DNA of 64,000 nt from Vibrio sp. S17_S38 (GTDB lineage: Bacteria; Pseudomonadota; Gammaproteobacteria; Enterobacterales; Vibrionaceae). The stretch is taken from contig NZ_JAAUWW010000004.1 in NCBI RefSeq assembly GCF_014694375.1, forward strand, positions 1 to 64,000, in the 5' to 3' direction. Positions 29,168 through 36,812 of this stretch are shown here, in pieces; position 1 is the stretch's first letter; each line of letters starts with the position of its first letter. The position numbers and the translations under genes are program-made. Under the pieces are notes generated by a model. It saw only the letters and a program-made list of their open reading frames with translations, searched no databases and was not told the origin of the DNA.

Positions 29168-29931
29168 TATTTCTCCTTAGAATCTTGGTCACGATGTTCT
29201 TCTAAATATCCAGCTTGCATATGAAAAATACGGTCACAACGTTTGGCAAGATCGCCGTCATGCGTCACTAATACTAGAGTGGTACCGTGAGCTTTATTTA
29301 ATTCGAACAATTGCTCAATGATATTCGCAGCGGTAATTTGATCCAGATTTCCAGTCGGTTCATCAGCAAACAAAATCTGAGGTTTAATCATAAATGCTCT
29401 TGCCAATGCAACACGTTGTTGCTCTCCACCGGATAATTGATTTGGTGTATGGTGAATACGATCTTTTAAACCCACTTCCGTTAACAGCGTTGTCGCACGC
29501 CCAATATCTTCATTCTCACCTTTTAGCAAACATGGCAAGGTGACATTTTCTAATGCTGAAAGAGTGGGAATAAGTAAAAAACTTTGAAAAACGAACCCAA
29601 TAGCATCACTTCTCAGCGCCGCTCTCGCTTCATCATCTAATTGAGATAATCTCTTACCTAATAAACTTATCTCACCCGTTGTAGGTGTATCTAATCCAGC
29701 CAATAAGGTCATTAATGTCGATTTACCCGCGCCAGAGGTTCCAACTAATGCCACACTTTCTCCTGCATAAATAGAAAGATCAACATCATGTAAAATTGTT
29801 AACTGCTCTTGCTTGGTACTCACCACTTTTGCTACGCTTTTTGCTGTGATAACGGCTACCTTTTTAGGATCTGACACGGTAGACTCAGTGATTATATCTG
29901 TGAGTTTATTTGCTATAGGTGATTGAGACAT
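29167..29931 (-). CDS. ybbA: ABC transporter ATP-binding protein (YbbA family)
   Basis: LolD/MacB-type ATPase, 254 aa. Walker A is VGTSGAGKSTLM, the signature LSGGEQQRVALARA and Walker B ILFADEPTGNLD, with H-loop LVTHD. The start MSQSPIANKL at 29931 gives a normal N-terminus; a longer reading to 30021 would lie inside the divergent tesA. Its ATG and the tesA ATG share the bases CATG at 29929-29932, so the two coding regions begin back to back. As in E. coli, ybbAP is divergent from tesA. Confidence 0.9.
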   Translation of the reverse strand: MSQSPIANKLTDIITESTVSDPKKVAVITAKSVAKVVSTKQEQLTILHDVDLSIYAGESVALVGTSGAGKSTLMTLLAGLDTPTTGEISLLGKRLSQLDDEARAALRSDAIGFVFQSFLLIPTLSALENVTLPCLLKGENEDIGRATTLLTEVGLKDRIHHTPNQLSGGEQQRVALARAFMIKPQILFADEPTGNLDQITAANIIEQLFELNKAHGTTLVLVTHDGDLAKRCDRIFHMQAGYLEEHRDQDSKEK

Positions 29932-30557
29932 GGTGAGAATATTTTCCTTATTGATGATGTTATTTATAACGTCATTAGCACAAGTGAACATGGTGCAAGC
30001 AAGCCAAAAAAATCCAACCATTTTGATACTTGGAGATAGCTTGAGTGCCGGCTACCAAATGTCTATCGAACAAAGCTGGCCTGCATTATTACCAGAGCAA
30101 TTACAAACTAAAGGTAATAAAAGCCAAGGTTATTAACGGCAGCATTTCAGGCGACACAACGGGTAATGGTCTTGCTCGTCTGCCCTCACTACTAGCCCAA
30201 TATAATCCCGATTGGGTGCTCATTGAATTAGGGGCTAACGATGGGCTACGCGGTTTTCCTCCTGCAACCATTACTCGTAACCTCACTCAAATCATTAAAC
30301 TGAGTAAAGATGCTGGTAGCCAAGTTGCGCTGATGCAGATAATGGTTCCACCTAATTATGGTAAACGTTATACCCAAGCTTTCTCTCATTTATACCCTGA
30401 ATTAGCCAAACAACAAAACATCCCTTTATTACCTTTTTTTCTAAAAGATATCATCGTCAAACCTGAATGGATGAAAGAAGACGGTTTGCATCCAAAAGAG
30501 GAAGCACAACCGTGGATCGCCCAATTCATGGCGACTCAGCTGCAATCAATACTGTGA
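29930..30557 (+). pseudogene. tesA: Acyl-CoA thioesterase I / lysophospholipase L1, frameshifted
   Basis: TesA is a periplasmic SGNH hydrolase of about 200 aa. Here the first part (29930-30136) has the signal peptide and the block I motif LILGDSLSAGYQM, then reads into a stop after KGNKSQGY. The rest is in another frame and has all later blocks: INGSISGDTTGNGL, ELGANDGLRG and DGLHPKEEAQPW. Removing one A from the four-A run at 30119-30122 restores a continuous reading GNKAKVINGS. So there is a single +1 change, either a true mutation or a sequencing error. All catalytic residues remain, so any inactivation looks recent. Confidence 0.88.
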
Positions 30558-30802
30558 ATACAATAGCCAATACGAATTTGTGATGGTAATGGTTCACTTT
30601 ATAATGAAGCTATTTCATCCTGAGTAACCGCGGTTATTGTTGATTTCATTTATGATCTGAAACAATTTTTTTCCTTTTATTTCAAATAAAAGCCATTTAT
30701 ACCCTTTTTGCTCAATAAAAATTTTCGAAAATAAATTTATCCTGAACCTATAATTTTTTATCAATATATTTCATCCCCAAAAAGACATATATAGGATCAC
30801 AT

Positions 30803-32002
30803 ATGGTCATTGAACCCATCATTAAAGGCGTCGTTGCTCGTTCTGCTCATCCTTACGGGTGTAGATCTGCGGTTAAGCAACAAATTAATTACGTAAAACA
30901 AGCTGCATCAATCAAAAATGGTCCTAAACGCGTGCTAATTTTGGGTTCCTCTTCGGGCTTTGGTTTAGCTTCACGTATTGCTCTTACTTTTGGTGGTAGT
31001 CAAGCTGATACCATTGGCGTGTCATTTGAACGCGGCCCATCAGATAAAGGCGTTGGAAGTGCGGGTTGGTATAACAATATTTTCTTCAAGCAAGAAGCCG
31101 AAAAAGAAGGAAGAATTGCAATCAATATTATAGGTGATGCGTTTGCTAAGGAGACTCGCGAGCAAGTCATCGAAGCAATTGAAACCTACTTTGAAGGTGA
31201 AGTAGACCTAGTTATTTATAGCCTAGCAACAGGGGTACGCCCTGACCACAATACCGGAAATAAATGGGTATCGAGCATTAAACCAATTGGTGACAGCGTC
31301 ACTGGCGCGACCGTGTTATTAGAAGATGACTCATGGCTTGAGAGTACTATTGAACCGGCAACGGATATTGAAATTGAATCCACAATAAAAGTTATGGGTG
31401 GATCCGATTGGGAAAGCTGGATAGATACATTGATCAACAATGAATCACTAGCTGAAGGCTGTAAAACCGTTGCATTTTCTTATATTGGCAGCGAGGCCAA
31501 TTATCCTATTTATCGTGATGGTACACTTGGCTGGGCAAAAGTTGATTTACACCAAGCTAGCCATTCTCTTAACTTAAAAATGGCCAATTTTAATGGCTCT
31601 GCACATGTGAGTGTTTGCAAGGCCCTAGTGACCAAAGCCAGTGTGTTCATCCCAACATTAACGCCTTATCTCATTGCGCTATACAAAGCGATGAAAGATA
31701 ACGGAACTCATGAAGGTTGCATTGAACAAATGCAGCGTTTATTTACCACCAAGCTCTATGGTCAAAAAATTATCCCCGTAGATGCTGAACGTTTAATCCG
31801 AATTGATGATCTAGAAATGGATGCTAATATCCAAGCCCGAGTTAAGATCATAATGGAAAGCATGACTGCTGATAATTTTAAATCTATTGGTGATTATCAA
31901 GCAGTGAAAAAAGAGTTCATGCAAGCCAATGGATTTGAACTTGAAGGTGTCGATTATACGCAAGATATTTCAATTGAAGAATTACAAGCGTTAGCAAAAT
32001 AA
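30803..32002 (+). CDS. fabV: Trans-2-enoyl-CoA/enoyl-ACP reductase FabV
   Basis: NADH-dependent reductase for the last step of each fatty acid elongation cycle, a triclosan-insensitive alternative to FabI first described in Vibrio. The cofactor loop is LILGSSSGFGLASR (about residues 48-61). The active-site Y-x8-K is YRDGTLGWAK, about residues 235-244, longer than the Y-x6-K of FabI. The length of 399 aa is typical. MVIEPIIKGVVARSAHPYGC is the conserved N-terminus. Monocistronic, with about 245 bp of upstream non-coding sequence. Confidence 0.97.
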   Translation: MVIEPIIKGVVARSAHPYGCRSAVKQQINYVKQAASIKNGPKRVLILGSSSGFGLASRIALTFGGSQADTIGVSFERGPSDKGVGSAGWYNNIFFKQEAEKEGRIAINIIGDAFAKETREQVIEAIETYFEGEVDLVIYSLATGVRPDHNTGNKWVSSIKPIGDSVTGATVLLEDDSWLESTIEPATDIEIESTIKVMGGSDWESWIDTLINNESLAEGCKTVAFSYIGSEANYPIYRDGTLGWAKVDLHQASHSLNLKMANFNGSAHVSVCKALVTKASVFIPTLTPYLIALYKAMKDNGTHEGCIEQMQRLFTTKLYGQKIIPVDAERLIRIDDLEMDANIQARVKIIMESMTADNFKSIGDYQAVKKEFMQANGFELEGVDYTQDISIEELQALAK

Positions 32003-32042
32003 ACAACTAAAGCAAAGCCGATATAGGATTAAACTGCGATTG

Positions 32043-32080
32043 AGAACCGAAGAAGGTCATCTTAAACTTCTTCGGCTCTC
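32043..32080 (+). repeat. Hairpin downstream of fabV
   Basis: A 9-bp stem, CCGAAGAAG (32048-32056) and CTTCTTCGG (32067-32075), with partial extension to GAG/CTC. No clear T-tract follows, so it may be an RNA-stabilising 3' hairpin or a weak terminator. Confidence 0.5.
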
Positions 32081-32204
32081 GGATCCTGTCTTCCGGCACC
32101 ATCGCCTTCTCCTCTACGCCCTTAATCTCTTCGCCTAAAACCCAATTCAGGTTATACTCAGCGCCATTATTTTGCCCCACCCAAAAAAGCGAAACTGATA
32201 TTTT

Positions 32205-33857
32205 ATGGAAAACCTGATCTACACTCTGAAAAGCATCGAAAAACAAAACTATCGTGCCTATCAACAAATTAAAGGCCAATATGATTTTACTGATTTCGAT
32301 CTTTTCATCGATACAGTTCAAGGTGATCCGCATGCCACCGCTTCTCGACTGCGCGCTAAACGTGCTTGGTCATTGACCGATCTACAGTGGTTGCAAGAAG
32401 AATCGGAAGATTATCAACGCGCTGCTCGCGATTATATTGCTCGTTATTTTTCTAAATTAGCACAACCAGAAGCCACGGTTGATATCGCATTTAATGGGCA
32501 AACGATCTTAGACCATACCGCGGTATTATTTACCCAAGAAGGCATTGAACTACGCTTTCGAGTGAACCTGCCTGCCGATGGTCGACAAATTTTAGGCAAA
32601 AAAGCCATTAATATTCTGACTTTTCATTTGCCTAAGTTTATTCGCCGCGCCACTCTTGCACGTGAAATCGATATTGAAGCTTTAAAACGTCATTGTGAAA
32701 TTACTGAAGATCAAGTTGCCCTACGCAGTCAACTAGCGGCTAATAACTTAGTGGCATTTGTGGCTGATAATAGTGTCTTGCCACGTGTTTCTGGTGATTG
32801 CGATCTACCAATGAAAGAAGCCATTACCTTTACCGCACCAGATTCTTTAGCCATCACACTCCATACACCACACCGTGGTCATATCCGTGGTTTAGGAATT
32901 CCTAAAGGTATTACCCTAATTGTGGGCGGTGGTTACCATGGTAAATCAACATTATTAACCGCTATTGAACGCTCGATCTATGATCATATTCCAACAGATG
33001 GCCGTGAATATATTGTTACCGATCCGCAAGCAATGAAAATCCGTGCCGAAGATGGTCGCAGCGTTCATAATTTGAATTTATCTAATTATATAAATCACTT
33101 ACCAATGGGGAAAGATACTACTAATTTTTCAACCCAAGATGCTTCCGGTTCGACCTCTCAAGCGGCTTGGCTACAAGAGTCTTTAGAAGCTGGCGCGAGT
33201 ACGATTTTAATAGATGAAGATACCTCGGCTACCAATTTCATGATCCGTGATGAGCGAATGCAAGCACTCGTTTCTAAAGGGGATGAACCTATCACACCAC
33301 TCGTCGATCGTATTGGCCAGTTGCGTGATGAACAAGGTGTATCCTCCATTATTGTTATGGGCGGATCTGGTGATTACTTTGATATTGCGGATACTGTCAT
33401 TCAAATGCATGATTACCAAGTACTTGATGTTACTCAAAAAGCAAAGCAAGTAGTTGAGCAACATCCAAGTCAGCGCAACCATGAAGTGGAAAGCGAACTT
33501 GTCGCGCACCCTGCTCGTTCATTCCAAAATGCTTGCTTGCAAAAAATCTTAGCGGAAGGAAAATTCCGAATTCAAGGCAAAGGTACACATACGCTTCGAT
33601 TTGGTAAAGAACACGTTAACCTTTCGGCTTTGGAGCAAATGGAATCGATTTGTGAATTAAATACTATTGGTTGGTTGTGGTTCTTATTATCACAGCAACC
33701 AGGTTGGAGCGAGAACCCAGCTCAAGCATTCAAGCAATATTTAGAAGGCGATTGGCACGAAGCGCTACCTAATAATGGTGATTTAGCTAAACCAAGAACG
33801 CTTGATGTGATGGCTGCATTAAACCGCTTACGCAAAGCACAATTTAAAGCTTCATAA
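32205..33857 (+). CDS. Predicted ATPase of the ABC class (PF09818 family)
   Basis: A 550-aa stand-alone ABC-type ATPase, not a transporter subunit. An N-terminal domain (about residues 1-230) ends with LHTPHRGHIRGLGIPKG. The Walker A is IVGGGYHGKSTLL (about 244-256) and the Walker B/D-loop region ILIDEDTSATNFMIRDERM (about 330-348). SSIIVMGGSGDYFDIADTVI follows. Such proteins are widespread in proteobacteria, but their role is not established. The upstream ribosome binding site is weak; the ATG at 32205 fits the family N-terminus (MENLIYTLKSIEKQNYRAYQ). Confidence 0.87.
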   Translation: MENLIYTLKSIEKQNYRAYQQIKGQYDFTDFDLFIDTVQGDPHATASRLRAKRAWSLTDLQWLQEESEDYQRAARDYIARYFSKLAQPEATVDIAFNGQTILDHTAVLFTQEGIELRFRVNLPADGRQILGKKAINILTFHLPKFIRRATLAREIDIEALKRHCEITEDQVALRSQLAANNLVAFVADNSVLPRVSGDCDLPMKEAITFTAPDSLAITLHTPHRGHIRGLGIPKGITLIVGGGYHGKSTLLTAIERSIYDHIPTDGREYIVTDPQAMKIRAEDGRSVHNLNLSNYINHLPMGKDTTNFSTQDASGSTSQAAWLQESLEAGASTILIDEDTSATNFMIRDERMQALVSKGDEPITPLVDRIGQLRDEQGVSSIIVMGGSGDYFDIADTVIQMHDYQVLDVTQKAKQVVEQHPSQRNHEVESELVAHPARSFQNACLQKILAEGKFRIQGKGTHTLRFGKEHVNLSALEQMESICELNTIGWLWFLLSQQPGWSENPAQAFKQYLEGDWHEALPNNGDLAKPRTLDVMAALNRLRKAQFKAS

Positions 33858-33918
33858 TTTAAATTTATTTAAGGCTAAACTCTTAGTTAATAAGCTTATG
33901 ATGCAAAAAATCCACAAA

Positions 33919-33954
33919 AATTGAACTCCCAGCACCAAGGCTGTGAGTTCAAAT
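33919..33954 (+). promoter_or_regulatory. Stem-loop in the leader of the YgjP-like gene
   Basis: TTGAACTC (33921-33928) pairs with GAGTTCAA (33945-33952), with further CAGC/GCTG pairing inside. It ends 12 bp before the next start codon and has no T-tract. It may end the previous transcript or affect translation initiation downstream. Confidence 0.45.
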
Positions 33955-33964
33955 AAGAATAAGT

Positions 33965-34480
33965 ATGACCAATAATCCAATACTTAAATACCTGCAAGGC
34001 TATCCTGAACAAGTGTTAACTCAGGTCGAGCAACTGATCAACAATGATAAGTTAAAGTCATGGCTGAACAATAAGTATCCTAAAATGCATGACCTCAAAA
34101 CAGAAAAAGCTCTTTATGAATACACGATACAAATAAAAAATCGTTATTTGAAAAAATCTTCACCACTATCGAAGGTCATTTACGATCCTAAAATCCATAT
34201 CGTTAATCATGCATTAGGCTTACATACCTTTGTTTCTCGTAATCACGGTGGAAAATTAAAAGCAAAAAATGAAATCCGTATTTCTTCCATTTTTAAAGAT
34301 GCTCCCGAGCCACTGCTTAGAATGTTAGTAGTACATGAATTGGCGCACATTAAAGAAAAAGATCACGACAAGGCTTTTTATGCTTTATGTTGCCATATGG
34401 AACCTGATTATCACCAACTAGAATTTGATGCTCGTTTATTTTTAACTTATAAAGAAACCGTTAATACTCCATTAAAATAA
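33965..34480 (+). CDS. YgjP-like metallopeptidase-fold protein
   Basis: A 171-aa protein of the YgjP/DUF45 group, related to SprT- and WLM-type zinc metallopeptidases. The zinc motif is VVHELAHIKEKDH (HExxH, about residues 118-130), with a further His in CCHMEPDYHQLEFDAR. No signal peptide, so it should be cytoplasmic. Substrate unknown. The ribosome binding site is poor (AAGAATAAGT), and a stem-loop lies just upstream. Distance to neighbours suggests its own transcript. Confidence 0.85.
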   Translation: MTNNPILKYLQGYPEQVLTQVEQLINNDKLKSWLNNKYPKMHDLKTEKALYEYTIQIKNRYLKKSSPLSKVIYDPKIHIVNHALGLHTFVSRNHGGKLKAKNEIRISSIFKDAPEPLLRMLVVHELAHIKEKDHDKAFYALCCHMEPDYHQLEFDARLFLTYKETVNTPLK

Positions 34481-34502
34481 TGTAGAAAAAACACACAAAA
34501 AC

Positions 34503-34547
34503 TTGATCAAGTTCAAATTAAGTGGTCTAATTGTGACGTAAATCACA
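34503..34547 (+). promoter_or_regulatory. CRP box and FNR-like box
   Basis: TGTGACGTAAATCACA at 34532-34547 is a perfect TGTGA-N6-TCACA CRP palindrome. Upstream, TTGATCAAGTTCAA at 34503-34516 matches the FNR dyad at all but one position. Both lie directly before a 54-codon ORF; the CRP box ends 13 bp before its ATG. Confidence 0.65.
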
Positions 34548-34560
34548 CTAAGGGGCTAAC

Positions 34561-34725
34561 ATGAACACGATTACATTTATAGCAGAACAACCTAAAAAAA
34601 TCATCAGCAACCAATTTAAAAATGCGATGACAACTGCTCTGTATTTTGGGTTGCTTTACGGTTCTGCTTTTGCATTTATCGCGCTAACATCATTCACTTG
34701 GATTAATTTCAAATCCATCTACTAA
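34561..34725 (+). CDS. Small single-helix membrane peptide
   Basis: A 54-aa ORF, MNTITFIAEQPKKIISNQF... then one hydrophobic segment of about 20 residues (ALYFGLLYGSAFAFIALTSF) and a short tail ending FKSIY. AGGGG lies about 6 nt before the ATG. It has one predicted transmembrane helix with a basic N-terminal side, so probably N-in. I do not recognise the family. A CRP palindrome and an FNR-like dyad sit immediately upstream, and hairpins follow at 34736 and 34790, so it looks like a self-contained, catabolite- or oxygen-controlled small membrane protein. Confidence 0.65.
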   Translation: MNTITFIAEQPKKIISNQFKNAMTTALYFGLLYGSAFAFIALTSFTWINFKSIY

Positions 34726-34733
34726 ACTGTTAA

Positions 34734-34840
34734 TCTAACGACTCTAGTTAGATTAGGTTTATAGCCGATATACATAACGCCTACTCTGTAATGAAGTACT
34801 CAACTTCATTGATAGATGGGCGTTTTTTATTGGGCTTTAT
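34734..34840 (+). terminator. Hairpins and terminator after the small membrane peptide
   Basis: A perfect 8-bp stem, AATCTAAC and GTTAGATT, spans about 34733-34755. A second hairpin begins AACGCC near 34779, encloses AATGAAGT/ACTTCATT and ends GGGCGTTTTTTATT near 34833. The second has the T-tract of an intrinsic terminator. Confidence 0.7.
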
Positions 34841-34895
34841 ATAATAATCGTAGTTTTCTATATGATTTTTATTCCATTATTGAGTGAGTATTCAA

Positions 34896-35702
34896 ATGTC
34901 ATCACCTACAATCAAATTCATTGCAACCGATATGGATGGGACTTTACTGGATCAACATGGCAAGTTAGATCCTGATTTTTTCAACATTTTCACCCAACTT
35001 GAAGCCCAAAATATTATGTTTGCTGCCGCATCTGGGCGTCAATACTACAGCCTAGTGGAAAGCTTTCTTCCCATAAAAGATAGAATGATGTTTATTGCTG
35101 AAAATGGAACTTTAGTGATGCATCAGGATAAAGAATTGTATAGCTGCACCATCGATTCCCCTTCAATTAAAGAAATCATAAAACAAGCTCGTACCATTGC
35201 GGGTGCATATACTGTTTTATGTGGCAAAAAATCGGCTTATATTGAAACACAAGATCCAAAAGCATTAGAAGAAATACAAAAGTATTACCATCGTTGTGAA
35301 TATGTAAATGACTTGCTAAGCGTTAAAGATGAATTTATCAAGGTCGCGATTTGCCATTTTGATGGAACCGCTGAAAATGTTCATCCAACAATCAATAATC
35401 TCTTTGGTAAGAGCCATAAAGTGGTGGTAAGCGCAAAAATTTGGCTCGATATTATGAACATCGAAGCATCTAAAGGCGATGCTATAAAGCACCTACAAAA
35501 TACCTTAGGTTTTAGCTATGAAGAAACCATGAGCTTTGGTGATTATTTTAATGATATTGAAATGCTACAAGCTAGCTACCATTCCTATGCCGTTGATAAT
35601 GCTCACGAAGAAGTGAAGAAATTTGCCCGTTTCAGTGCACCTAGTCACCGAGATTCTGGTGTATTACAAGTTATTCGAGCTTATCTTGTATCGCTAGAGT
35701 AA
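34896..35702 (+). CDS. Cof-type HAD-IIB phosphatase
   Basis: Cytoplasmic haloacid-dehalogenase phosphatase of the YbiV/Cof type, 268 aa. Motif I is IATDMDGTLLD, motif II lies in FAAASGRQYYSL, the Lys motif in IEASKGDAIKHL, and motif IV is MSFGDYFNDIEML. Such enzymes act on sugar phosphates, FMN or pyridoxal phosphate; the substrate is not readable. The ATG at 34896 is preferred to an in-frame GTG at 34884. Two perfect or near-perfect inverted repeats follow, at 35750-35790 and around 35798-35836. Confidence 0.88.
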   Translation: MSSPTIKFIATDMDGTLLDQHGKLDPDFFNIFTQLEAQNIMFAAASGRQYYSLVESFLPIKDRMMFIAENGTLVMHQDKELYSCTIDSPSIKEIIKQARTIAGAYTVLCGKKSAYIETQDPKALEEIQKYYHRCEYVNDLLSVKDEFIKVAICHFDGTAENVHPTINNLFGKSHKVVVSAKIWLDIMNIEASKGDAIKHLQNTLGFSYEETMSFGDYFNDIEMLQASYHSYAVDNAHEEVKKFARFSAPSHRDSGVLQVIRAYLVSLE

Positions 35703-35749
35703 ATGAGCCACTCTGTATGTCGATTATATTCTCTCTACTTAAGAAAACT

Positions 35750-35790
35750 CATTACTGGTGTTTTATACACTCAAAATAACCAGTAATGAT
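35750..35790. repeat. Inverted repeat between convergent genes
   Basis: Perfect 11-bp arms TCATTACTGGT (35750-35760) and ACCAGTAATGA (35780-35790). Next to it, AGCGGC-type arms at about 35798-35836 form a second hairpin. No strong T-tract, so both may be 3'-end stabilising structures for the convergent genes. Confidence 0.55.
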
Positions 35791-35852
35791 ATTCTGATGC
35801 CGCTTTCAATAATGAGTACTCTTAATTAAAAGCGGCTTCACATTCAAATCTA

Positions 35853-36326
35853 TTAGAGTAGTAAATCTGATTGAATTGGGAAATATTCATCTGCCGCTTC
35901 AATTAATGAATTTGCAGTTAAACCAGGGACACCATAGACTTCTACTTTCTTACCGTAACGTTGCTGAATTCGCTTAGCGAGTAAGTCAAAGTCACCATCT
36001 CCAGATGCTATCACTATCACATCAGAAATTTCCGCTAATTCAATCGCATCCAACGCAATACCAACATCCCAATCACCTTTAGCGGAACCGTCTTGTCTTT
36101 GAATGAACGGTTTTAGTTTCACTTCAAAACCAATCCCTCGCAAAATATTGTGGAATTGTTTTTGCTTATCATCACTGCGAGCAATCGCATAAGCATTGGC
36201 ATGAATTAAAGTGCGATCTTTCATCACTTTTGCCCAAAAAGCGTTGTAATCAAAGTGGCGTTGATAAATATCACGAGTGGTGTAATAAATGTTTTGTACA
36301 TCAACTAAAATCGAGACTGTTTGCAT
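35853..36326 (-). CDS. NYN domain protein (LabA/DUF88 family)
   Basis: A PIN-like NYN nuclease-fold protein of 157 aa. The acidic residues of the fold are visible: SILVDVQNIYY at the N-terminus, KGDWDVGIALDAIE (about residue 85) and VIVIASGDGDFDLLAKRIQ (about 105). Family members are thought to process or bind RNA; some take part in regulation (LabA). No partner gene is nearby except cutA, 63 bp upstream on the same strand. Confidence 0.87.
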   Translation of the reverse strand: MQTVSILVDVQNIYYTTRDIYQRHFDYNAFWAKVMKDRTLIHANAYAIARSDDKQKQFHNILRGIGFEVKLKPFIQRQDGSAKGDWDVGIALDAIELAEISDVIVIASGDGDFDLLAKRIQQRYGKKVEVYGVPGLTANSLIEAADEYFPIQSDLLL

Positions 36327-36389
36327 AAAAATCCATAGTTAAAAAATAATTGGCTGACAATGGCCAACCTATGAGATATGAGCTATTCG

Positions 36390-36764
36390 CTATGAGATAT
36401 CAGGTTGAGCGTGTTTGTTTATCCATTGCAAATATTCAGAGTATCCTGTTTCAATTGGTAGCATGATAATTTGCGGTACTTGATAAGTATTTAAATCCAA
36501 AATCAAATGCTCGACTTCTTTATATTGAGTTTTAACCATTTTAATAATAAGCAGGGATTCTTGATCGTGATTCACTTCACCATGCCACTGGTAATAACTT
36601 GAAATAGGTAAGACTTGTACACATGCTGCTAGTTGTTTTTCAAGAAGTTGCTCAATTAATAGTTGTGTGATTTCATCATCGTTCGTTGTAGTCAGTACAA
36701 CTGCACAAGGCTGTAATCGACCCTGATCATTTTTTAAAATATCGCTATCGGTAATGACACTCAT
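36390..36764 (-). CDS. cutA: Divalent cation tolerance protein CutA
   Basis: Small trimeric protein linked to copper and other metal tolerance, 124 aa. Core motifs are LEKQLAACVQVLP (conserved Cys), YYQWHGEVNHDQESLLIIK and YQVPQIIMLPIETGYSEYLQWI. The start MSVITDSD at 36764 is backed by AAGGAG 8 nt upstream; it leaves a ~20-residue N-terminal extension relative to the core. It starts 48 bp after sgrR stops and may share its transcript. Confidence 0.92.
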   Translation of the reverse strand: MSVITDSDILKNDQGRLQPCAVVLTTTNDDEITQLLIEQLLEKQLAACVQVLPISSYYQWHGEVNHDQESLLIIKMVKTQYKEVEHLILDLNTYQVPQIIMLPIETGYSEYLQWINKHAQPDIS

Positions 36765-36812
36765 GGCAGTATCTCCTTTAAACAATTTCTAGATTATGAC
36801 TCTTTGGGCTAG

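Noticed and set aside
32007-32333. 108-codon minus-strand frame
   Set aside because: It lies over the fabV 3' hairpin and the start of the ABC-class ATPase gene, has no ribosome binding site, and its translation looks like antisense.
32205-33857. ATPase read as an ABC transporter component
   Set aside because: No permease or binding protein accompanies it, and its layout matches the stand-alone ABC-class ATPase family.
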